From positions 930,001 through 994,000 of the forward strand of contig CAVUFH010000002.1 in the NCBI GenBank assembly GCA_963740835.1: a stretch of 64,000 bases of DNA. Reading direction: 5' to 3'. Below are positions 26,552-33,049 of the stretch, piece by piece (position 1 is the first letter of the stretch; each line of letters opens with the position of its first letter). The notes under the pieces were generated by a model that had not been told where the DNA came from, searched no databases, and was given only the letters and a program-made list of their open reading frames with translations. Source of the DNA: CAVUFH01 sp963740835 (GTDB lineage: Bacteria; Actinomycetota; Acidimicrobiia; IMCC26256; PALSA-610). The position numbers and the translations under genes are program-made.

Positions 26552-27463
26552 CTACGGCGCGCTCGCTGCGAATTCCGTTGCCATCGCGGCCGCGATGCCG
26601 GCGTTGTGCGCCGCCAGGGCGAGGTTCGCGGGCACCGTGCGGCCCGCGGTGACCGCGCCGATCGCGGCCAGGATCCTCGGCGTGACGGCGGCTCCCGTAG
26701 CGTCGCCCGGGCCACCCGCCGCGACGGCGGCGTCTATGGCGGCGTCGATCTCCGGTCGCGGAATGGCGTCGGCTTCGGGGATCGGGACGGCCAGGAGGAC
26801 ACCGCGCGTCGGGGTCAGCGCCCGTTGCGCACGCACGATGCCCACCACCGTCGCCGCGTCCTCGACGCGGTGCGGCACCGCGAGGCCACTCGTGCGGCAC
26901 CAGAACATCGGGAACTCGTCGGTCCGCCAGCCCAGCACCGGGACGCCGAGGCTCTCGAGGTGCTCGAGCGTGCGGGGCAGGTCGAGGAACGCCTTGGCTC
27001 CCGCGCTCACCGTGAGCACCGGAAGCGCGGCGATCGCGCCGAGATCGGAACTGATGTCGCCGGTGCGTTCCGCGGCGCGATGGACTCCGCCGATCCCGCC
27101 GGTCGCGAACACCTCGATACCCGCCGCAGCCGCGAGCGCGAGCGCGGCCGACACCGTCGTGACCCCGACCGGTTCGCGTAGCGCGACCGCGACTCCGAGA
27201 TCGCGCTCGGCCACCTTTCGGCCGCCGGTGAGGATGCGTTCGTGCTCCGTCGGTTCGAGCCCGACGCGCAGCACACCGTCGAGCACCGCGGTGACCGCCG
27301 GCACCGCGCCACCGGCCCGCACCGCGGCGACACTGCGCTCGAGCGCTTCCGCGTTGGCCGGTGCGGGCAGCCCGAACGGCGAGAAGATCGTCGACTCGAG
27401 CGCGACGACCGCCCGGTCGCCCGCGAGCGCGTCCCGCACCTCATCGCTGACGACGACACTCAT
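26552..27463 (-). CDS. psuG: Pseudouridine-5'-phosphate glycosidase
   Basis: The 303-residue enzyme breaks the C-C bond of pseudouridine-5'-phosphate, giving uracil and ribose-5-phosphate. The family pattern is clear: VVALESTIFSPFGLP near residue 19, GLEPTEHERI, the ATGGIGGVHR segment near 124 and VPVLGWRTDEFPMF near 180. It follows psuK-like kinase with an ATGA overlap. Uracil released here could be used by the upp product encoded at 28369. Confidence 0.92.
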   Translation of the reverse strand: MSVVVSDEVRDALAGDRAVVALESTIFSPFGLPAPANAEALERSVAAVRAGGAVPAVTAVLDGVLRVGLEPTEHERILTGGRKVAERDLGVAVALREPVGVTTVSAALALAAAAGIEVFATGGIGGVHRAAERTGDISSDLGAIAALPVLTVSAGAKAFLDLPRTLEHLESLGVPVLGWRTDEFPMFWCRTSGLAVPHRVEDAATVVGIVRAQRALTPTRGVLLAVPIPEADAIPRPEIDAAIDAAVAAGGPGDATGAAVTPRILAAIGAVTAGRTVPANLALAAHNAGIAAAMATEFAASAP

Positions 27464-28329
27464 GACGGTTCCCTGCCGCCGCCGCCACCGGCGCCGAGCC
27501 CGCCGAGCACGCGTGCCGCGGCCGCGTGACCGGTTTCGGCGGCCGCGACCGGATCGGCGCCGCGCGCGGTCGCGAGGAGGAACCCACCGGCGAACGCGTC
27601 ACCCGCACCGGTCGAGTCGACGACCGAGGTCACCGCCGGCGCGGGAACCAATTCGTACACGGTGCCCCTGAGCAAGGCCGGCCGAGCACCGCGCTTCACG
27701 ACGACGAGGCGCGCACCGGGGAGTCCGTGCTCGGCGAGGCCGAGCGCGTCGGCTTCGTCCGCGTTGCAGAACACGATGTCGGGTTCGACCTCGCGCACGA
27801 GCCGGGCGAAGCGCGCGTCGGCGAGCACCGCGCTGGAAGGGTCCATCGACACGATCATGTCGCGCGCGCGTCCTTCGGCGAGCAAGGTCCGCGCCGCGCC
27901 GCTCCCGTATGCGGCCGCGATCGCGTAGTAAGGAACGTGTACGACGGCGGCGCCGTCGAGCCACGCGGCATCGACATCGGCATCCGCGAACGCTGCGGCC
28001 GCACCGCGATCACTGAACATCGTGCGTTCACCGTCGGGCTCGACGACGACAACGACTGTGCCGGTGACGCCACCGCGAGGCCCGACGCATTCGACGCCCG
28101 CGGCGACGAGTTCGCCGGCCAGGCGATCGCCGGCCTCGTCGCTGCCGACCTGGCCGACGAACCGGGCGCGGCCACCGAGCTGCGCGACGGTCGCCGCTGT
28201 GTTCGCGGCGCTGCCGCCACGGTGCCGTTCGACGTGCGCCGTCACGTCCGCACCTCGTACGAGCAACCGCGCGGTGCGGACCACGATGTCCTCGACGAGA
28301 TCGCCGACACAGCAGACCAGGGGCTCCAC
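27460..28329 (-). CDS. psuK: PfkB-family kinase, probably pseudouridine kinase
   Basis: The 289-residue PfkB kinase has the GGSAANTAATVAQLGG sugar-binding segment near residue 38 and catalytic motif DSTGAGDAFAGGF near 238. Coupling to psuG by an ATGA overlap makes pseudouridine the likely substrate, producing pseudouridine-5'-phosphate for the glycosidase. Sequence alone would only give a carbohydrate kinase. The C-terminus ends in a glycine run. It is divergent from upp, 39 bp away. Confidence 0.8.
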   Translation of the reverse strand: MEPLVCCVGDLVEDIVVRTARLLVRGADVTAHVERHRGGSAANTAATVAQLGGRARFVGQVGSDEAGDRLAGELVAAGVECVGPRGGVTGTVVVVVEPDGERTMFSDRGAAAAFADADVDAAWLDGAAVVHVPYYAIAAAYGSGAARTLLAEGRARDMIVSMDPSSAVLADARFARLVREVEPDIVFCNADEADALGLAEHGLPGARLVVVKRGARPALLRGTVYELVPAPAVTSVVDSTGAGDAFAGGFLLATARGADPVAAAETGHAAAARVLGGLGAGGGGGREPS

Positions 28330-28368
28330 AGGTTGTTTCCTAGCCGCTCCACCGGTTTACTTCCGGCC

Positions 28369-29005
28369 ATGCCGCTCACCGTCATCGATCATCCGCTGGT
28401 GGCCGACCGCGTGCTCACGCTGCGCGACCAGCGCACGAAGTCCGTCGACTTCCGTCGCATCGCCCGCGAGCTGGCGAGCTTCCTCGCGTACGAAGCCACG
28501 CGTGACCTGCCCACCGAGCCGGACGAAGTGACGACGCCGCTCGGCCTCGTCGCGCGGGGTGTGCGGCCGTCGATGCCCGGTCCGCTGGTGGTCCCGATCC
28601 TGCGCGCCGGCCTCGGGCTTCTCGACGGCGTGCTCGCGGCCCTCCCCGACGCCGAAGTCGGTGTGATCGGCTTGAAGCGTGACGAGACGACGCACCGGCC
28701 GCTCGCCTACCTCGAACGACTCCCCGACGACCTCGCGGGCCGGCACGCATACATCGTCGACCCGATGCTCGCCACGGGAGGTTCCCTGGCCACCGCCTGC
28801 GACATGCTTCGTGCGCGCGGTGCGGGCGCGATCACCGCGCTGTGTTTGATCGCTGCTCCCGAAGGCGTCGAGCGCGTGCGGGAGGCCGCACCTGATCGCG
28901 CGCATCTTCACCGCCGCTCTCGATTCGAAGCTGAACGAGCACGCGTTCATCGTTCCCGGTCTCGGTGACGCCGGCGACCGGTTGTACGGCGCAGGTTCCG
29001 CGTAG
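28369..29005 (+). pseudogene. upp: Uracil phosphoribosyltransferase with a C-terminal frameshift
   Basis: The enzyme makes UMP from uracil and PRPP. The first 175 or so residues are intact: RTKSVDFRRIARELASFLAYEATR, VVPILRAGLGLLDG, the PRPP loop YIVDPMLATGGSLATA near 128 and CLIAAPEGVERV. After VREAAPD the frame slips by one base at about 28885-28900; the next frame continues RIFTAALDSKLNEHAFIVPGLGDAGDRLYG and ends at the TAG at 29003. That tail is fully conserved for the family, so a base error is more likely than gene death. Confidence 0.88.
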
Positions 29006-29008
29006 CCG

Positions 29009-29014
29009 TAGGCT
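29009..29014 (+). promoter_or_regulatory. Leaderless-type -10 box before the LOG-family gene
   Basis: TAGGCT lies seven bases before the ATG at 29022, with no ribosome site between. This fits a transcript starting at the start codon. It is inferred from spacing and sequence. Confidence 0.45.
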
Positions 29015-29021
29015 GGCGCGC

Positions 29022-30059
29022 ATGCCGCGCATGCCCCGATACCGCACCGGTGATCCCGAGATCGACCAACAGATCTCGGAACTGATCGCGCAACTCGGCC
29101 CGGAAGTCCGCAACTCGGACCTCTTGTTCGAGCTGATGGTGTCGACCGTGCGCCTCGCGCGCGATCACGTGTCCCGTGGCGATCTCAAGCTCGCCAACGC
29201 CGCGCTCAAGGAGATGCGTTACGCATTCGCGGTGTTCGAGCCGTACCGGTCGGCGCGCAAGGCCGCGATCTTCGGCTCGGCGCGCACGACGCGTGACGAT
29301 CCGCTCTACGACCAGACCATGCGGCTCGCGCGCGAGCTCTCGGAAGCGGACTGGATGGTCATCACGGGCGCCGGGCCCGGGATCATGGAAGCCGGCATCG
29401 AGGGCGCAGGCGCCGCGAACTCGTTCGGCGTGAGCATCCGCCTGCCGTTCGAAGCCGGAACCTCGCAGTTCCTCACCGACGACCCGAAGCTCGTCAACTT
29501 CCGGTACTTCTTCACGCGCAAGGTCACGTTCGTGAAGGAAGCGCACGCGTTCGTGCTGCTTCCAGGCGGCTTCGGCACGCTCGACGAGGCGTTCGAGCTG
29601 CTCACGCTCGTGCAGACCGGCAAGGCGCCGCCCGCGCCGATCGTGCTGCTGGACGTGCCCGGTGGCACGTACTGGACCACGTGGTTGCAGTTCGTCGAAG
29701 CGGAGCTGCGCGACCGCGGGTACATCTCGCCGCACGACCTCGAGCTCGTGAAGATCACCGACAACGCGGACGTCGCGCTCGAAGAGATCACGACCTTCTA
29801 CCGCAACTACCACTCGCTGCGGTTCGTCGACGGAGATCTCGTGCTGCGCATGCACACGCTGCCGATGGCGCCGGAGCTCGCGGCACTGAACGAGGAGTTC
29901 GCCGACATCATCACCCGCGGTCCGATCGCGCCGACCGAACCGAGCAAGGCCGAACTGGCCGACGACGACGTGCCCGACCTCGCCCGAGTCCGGTTCCGCT
30001 TCGACCGCCACGGCTTCGCGCGCCTGCGCACGCTGATCGACCGGCTGAACGGCGCCTGA
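29022..30059 (+). CDS. LOG-family protein (TIGR00730-like), putative nucleotide 5'-monophosphate phosphoribohydrolase
   Basis: The 345-residue protein has the LOG/Rossmann core: AAIFGSARTTRDDPLYDQ near residue 84, TGAGPGIMEAGIEGA near 115 and the signature PGGFGTLDEAFEL near 181. LOG proteins release ribose-5-phosphate from nucleoside monophosphates (often cytokinin nucleotides), and many are misnamed lysine decarboxylases. It is longer than the 190-residue plant-type LOG because of extended N- and C-terminal helices. Its place after upp fits nucleotide turnover. The start is set by the TAGGCT box. Confidence 0.85.
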   Translation: MPRMPRYRTGDPEIDQQISELIAQLGPEVRNSDLLFELMVSTVRLARDHVSRGDLKLANAALKEMRYAFAVFEPYRSARKAAIFGSARTTRDDPLYDQTMRLARELSEADWMVITGAGPGIMEAGIEGAGAANSFGVSIRLPFEAGTSQFLTDDPKLVNFRYFFTRKVTFVKEAHAFVLLPGGFGTLDEAFELLTLVQTGKAPPAPIVLLDVPGGTYWTTWLQFVEAELRDRGYISPHDLELVKITDNADVALEEITTFYRNYHSLRFVDGDLVLRMHTLPMAPELAALNEEFADIITRGPIAPTEPSKAELADDDVPDLARVRFRFDRHGFARLRTLIDRLNGA

Positions 30060-30146
30060 TCCCGACGGTTGCGGCTTCCGCGACGGCGGATCATGATGGC
30101 TGCACCTTCGGCGTCGATCGCGCCGGACTTGTAGGGGGGCCAAGCC

Positions 30147-30983
30147 ATGACGTTCACGCCGATCGCGCCCACGACCCGTGTGCCACCGCTTCAGATCGCA
30201 GACGACACCTGGCTCATCCACTCGGTGCAGCCCGCGCTCGGCCAGCCGTTGTTCGTATACCTGAATTCGTTGGTGATCCTCGGCGCGGAGCCGATGATCG
30301 TCGACACCGGCACGGTCGCGAACCGCGAGCAGTGGCTGAAGGATGTGTTCTCGCTCGTCCAGCCGGAGAACGTGCGATGGATCTTCCTGTCGCACGATGA
30401 CGTCGACCACACGGGGAACCTCGACGAGACCTTGAGTGCATGTCCGAACGCGCAGCTCGTGTGCAACTGGGCGATGGTCGAGCGGCACACGAACTGCTTC
30501 GACTTCCCACTGCACCGCTGTCGGTGGATCATGGACGGCGACACGCTCGACATCGGCGACCGCACCCTGTTGGCGATGCGGCCGCCGGTGTACGACTCGC
30601 CGACGACGCGCGGCCTGTTCGATCCGACGACCGGTGTGTACTGGGCGGTCGACACGTTCGCCACGCCACTGCCCGACCCGCAGATGGGCGTCGCCGATCT
30701 CGAACCCGAGTTCTGGGACTTCGGCCTGGCCCTGTTCGCGCTCGGTGCCGTGAGTCCGTGGCTCTCGATGGTCGACGAGACGAAGTACGGGCCCTACGTC
30801 GACGGCGTCCAGGATCTCGACATCACGACGATCGCGTCCTGCCACAGTCCGGTGATCGAGGGACCGTTCATCGAGCGCGCGTTCGCGCGCATCCGCGAGC
30901 TGCCGTCACTCCCGCCGCTCGACATCCCCGATCAGTCGGTCCTCGATCAGATCATCGCTGCAAGCGCGCAACCACAGAGCTAG
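30147..30983 (+). CDS. MBL-fold metallo-hydrolase
   Basis: The 278-residue protein has a metallo-beta-lactamase fold with FLSHDDVDHTGNLDE near residue 75, which supplies the HxxxDH metal motif, and VIVDTGTV near residue 50. The pattern resembles the diiron domain of flavodiiron proteins (ODP-type) but no flavodoxin domain follows. The substrate is unknown; oxygen or NO reduction is only one possibility. Its TAG and the stop of the convergent cupin gene share the same CTAG bases. Confidence 0.8.
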   Translation: MTFTPIAPTTRVPPLQIADDTWLIHSVQPALGQPLFVYLNSLVILGAEPMIVDTGTVANREQWLKDVFSLVQPENVRWIFLSHDDVDHTGNLDETLSACPNAQLVCNWAMVERHTNCFDFPLHRCRWIMDGDTLDIGDRTLLAMRPPVYDSPTTRGLFDPTTGVYWAVDTFATPLPDPQMGVADLEPEFWDFGLALFALGAVSPWLSMVDETKYGPYVDGVQDLDITTIASCHSPVIEGPFIERAFARIRELPSLPPLDIPDQSVLDQIIAASAQPQS

Positions 30984-31417
30984 GAAGCGAAGTCGACGCC
31001 GGCGGTCCGCCCCGGTGCCGCTTGCTCGGCCCAAGAGATGTTCGTGTGCGCGAAGACCACAGAGCGACTCGACATCGTGCTATCCGCGAGTACCCAGAAC
31101 TCCTTGAACGGCACGGTCAGATGCCACGTCGTCTCGGCACCCGCCGGGATCGAAGCCATGTCACCGACCTTCAAGTCGAGCGTCGGACCGTCCTTGATGT
31201 CGATCCTCGCGGCACCCTCCAAGACGAGGACGACCTCCCTACTGGGAATGGTCCAGACAATCGGCTCCGCCGCGGAGCCCGCGATCGCGCGTGACAAACC
31301 CGCCGCGAAACCCACGCCTTCGCACAGGTAATGCACCTCGGTGCCCACGACATCCGGGTCGGCCTCGAACTCCTCCGTCGACAGACTCGACATGTAAACG
31401 TCGTTGCCCAGCTCCAC
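30980..31417 (-). CDS. Cupin-domain protein
   Basis: The 145-residue single cupin has the second-motif pattern PSREVVLVLEGAARIDIKDG with GDMASIPAGAETTWHL following. Classical metal His residues are sparse (one His in TTWHL), so it may be a binding or regulatory cupin rather than an enzyme. It ends in a CTAG shared with the stop of the MBL gene. No clear functional partner is nearby. Confidence 0.75.
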   Translation of the reverse strand: MELGNDVYMSSLSTEEFEADPDVVGTEVHYLCEGVGFAAGLSRAIAGSAAEPIVWTIPSREVVLVLEGAARIDIKDGPTLDLKVGDMASIPAGAETTWHLTVPFKEFWVLADSTMSSRSVVFAHTNISWAEQAAPGRTAGVDFAS

Positions 31418-31610
31418 ATGTCCTCCTCTACCGTGTTGCGCGCCGCATCGCCGACGAGCGCAGTGGGCGAGCTGCCTCGACCGCTCGACGGACAGCGCTC
31501 AGCCTGCCCGTTCGTGGAGCGCGCGGTCGAGGACCGATCGGCAGTGCGGCCGCATCGTCGTTCTCGTTCACGAAGGAGCCGCAATGAGCAACGGCGCGGA
31601 TCTATCCCTC

Positions 31611-31616
31611 TAGCGT
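31611..31616 (+). promoter_or_regulatory. Leaderless-type -10 box before the DHFR-like gene
   Basis: TAGCGT ends seven bases before the ATG at 31624. A nine-codon ORF with an AAGGAG site ends at the same place (31584-31613) but shows no other support. The 31418-31623 gap otherwise holds nothing I recognise. Confidence 0.35.
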
Positions 31617-31623
31617 TGGACGC

Positions 31624-32205
31624 ATGGCCTCACTGGTCCTCAAGATGTCCGTCTCGCTCGACGGCTACGTCGCACCAATTGACGGGAGCACCGACTGGAT
31701 CGCCGCGGGAGGCTCCGATGACGCGCTCAATTGGACGGTCGAGACCGTGAGCAACGCGGGCGCGCACCTCATGGGTGCCACCACCTACGCGGTGATGGCC
31801 GCGCACTGGCCCAGCGCCTCCGGGCCGTTCGCCGAGCCGATGAACGAGATCCCCAAGGTCGTGTTCTCGGACTCGCTCGCGTCCGCCGACTGGAGCGAGA
31901 CGACGATCGCCGCCGGAGACCTGGCCGAAGCCATCACGCGGCTCAAGCAGGAGCGCTCCGACGGCTACCTGCTCGCCCACGGCGGGGCGCGGTTCGCCCG
32001 ATCGCTGGTCGAGACCGGCTTGATCGACGAGTACCGCCTTCTCATCCACCCGGCCGTTCTGGGTGCAGGCGAGCGGATCTTCCCCGCGCCGCTCACCATC
32101 GAGCCGATGAGCACCGCCGTCTTCAGCGGCGGAGCCGTCGCCCACGTCTTCACGGCGCACCCCGTGATCGAGCCTGATCGGCAACCGGGGAGCGGACGCC
32201 ACTAG
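31624..32205 (+). CDS. Dihydrofolate-reductase-like (RibD C-terminal domain) protein
   Basis: The 193-residue protein starts LVLKMSVSLDGYVAPIDGSTDW, the RibD_C/DHFR opening, with LMGATTYAVMAAHWP near residue 50, VVFSDSLASADW, and LAHGGARFARSLVETGLIDEYRLLIHPAVLGAGERIF. These stand-alone proteins bind NADPH and reduce unknown substrates; they are not essential folate enzymes. It borders the IS110 remnants on its right side. Confidence 0.85.
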   Translation: MASLVLKMSVSLDGYVAPIDGSTDWIAAGGSDDALNWTVETVSNAGAHLMGATTYAVMAAHWPSASGPFAEPMNEIPKVVFSDSLASADWSETTIAAGDLAEAITRLKQERSDGYLLAHGGARFARSLVETGLIDEYRLLIHPAVLGAGERIFPAPLTIEPMSTAVFSGGAVAHVFTAHPVIEPDRQPGSGRH

Positions 32206-32309
32206 CGCGCTGCAACTGTTGCCGTGCATGCTCGAGCAATGGCACATATGCTGCCCGCATCCCGGCGAGCCGCGCGCGCACGACGCATGACCGCGATCCC
32301 CACACCGTC

Positions 32310-32409
32310 CGGCCTGCACCAGCCGCGCCGCCAGCACAACTTCGCGGTCGTCGATCGCGACCGCCGTGTGCGTCGGCTTGTGCGGAGCGATCCCGATCAT
32401 CACCATCAC
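32310..32409 (-). pseudogene. IS110-family transposase N-terminal fragment (copy A)
   Basis: Reading left from 32409, the translation gives MIGIAPHKPTHTAVAIDDREVVLAARLV, the N-terminus of IS110 DEDD transposases (usual form IGIDPHKxxHTA). The first catalytic Asp is replaced by Ala (IGIAPHK), and homology stops after about 30 residues. It is a dead remnant. A related remnant with the same orientation and the same upstream sequence lies 256 bp to the right. Confidence 0.7.
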
Positions 32410-32440
32410 GTCCTCCGATGCTCAATGGCTGAACGGAAGA

Positions 32441-32515
32441 CCGCGGTGGGCATGCCTGATTCGAGTTGATGCTGCTGACCTCTTTCGAGCCACACCGCGG
32501 CAGAACCCAGCCGCC
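32441..32515 (-). mobile_element. IS110 left-end noncoding region, copy A
   Basis: This stretch lies 31 nt upstream of the copy A transposase start and matches 32701-32777 in the same place before copy B. Shared blocks include GTGGCTCGAAAGAGG, ATCAGG and TGCCC-CCG-GG on the minus strand. In IS110-group elements the noncoding segment before the recombinase gene encodes the bridge RNA; that these are remnants of one is inference. Confidence 0.5.
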
Positions 32516-32524
32516 GCACAACTC

Positions 32525-32665
32525 GTATTCGAAAGCCAACCCGCACAACGCGAGCGACTGTTTGCGGCCGGCTGCTACACGCATTTCGCCCACGACGTGT
32601 TCCTCGCCATCGAGCACCGCGGCCGTATACGACCCCTGGTGCGGATCGATTCCGATTACGAACAT
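32525..32665 (-). pseudogene. IS110-family transposase N-terminal fragment (copy B)
   Basis: From ATG at 32665 leftward the frame reads MFVIGIDPHQGSYTAAVLDG, then EEHVVGEMRVAA, a good IS110 N-terminus with the first catalytic Asp kept (IGIDPHQ). After about 46 residues the coding sequence runs into the noncoding left end of copy A. The rest of the transposase is gone. This fits deletion between, or insertion beside, two related elements. Confidence 0.75.
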
Positions 32666-32700
32666 CCTCTCCTCCTCAGTCCTGCACGACGTGTGTGACG

Positions 32701-32777
32701 CCACGGCGGGCAGTCCTGATGAGGGTGAATGCTCGCCTCTTTCGAGCCACGCCGCAGAGAGAACCCGGCAGGCGGCC
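32701..32777 (-). mobile_element. IS110 left-end noncoding region, copy B
   Basis: This is the partner of 32441-32515, offset by 260 bp, lying 35 nt before the copy B start. The conserved core on the minus strand is GTGGCTCGAAAGAGG. The right boundary of the element is not clear: the sequence from about 32780 to 33049 shows no recognised gene and ends at the formate dehydrogenase start. Confidence 0.5.
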
Positions 32778-33049
32778 GCTTCGCTATGAAGCCAGCCAAC
32801 GATGGCGGCAGGGCATTCTTGAGACCGCCACCGGGCGCTCACACGCTACGAATCGGTCCGCAACGCGTGCACGCGATCCTCCATCAGGGCAATCTGCTCG
32901 GGTTCGCGATCGCAAGCGCGGGGTGCCGATCGTCGCGAGAACGCGCGCTCGATCCGGCGTTCTGGGATGGCGCGGGTTCGGCTTTCCGAGTGGCGAGTCG
33001 GGTCGATGGTCTCTGGTCGGGATCGGCACGATCCGCGAGGCTTCAGGTC

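Noticed and set aside
28947..30845. 632-codon minus-strand ORF across the LOG and MBL genes
   Set aside because: Arg/Val/Glu-rich shadow translation opposite two well supported genes.
31584..31613. Nine-codon ORF with an AAGGAG site before the DHFR-like gene
   Set aside because: Too short to support; it overlaps the better -10 box of the DHFR-like gene and shows no second example.
32729..33049. N-terminal extension of the formate dehydrogenase gene
   Set aside because: The extra 107 codons cross IS110-related sequence and show no family similarity; the ferredoxin domain begins at the ATG at 33050.
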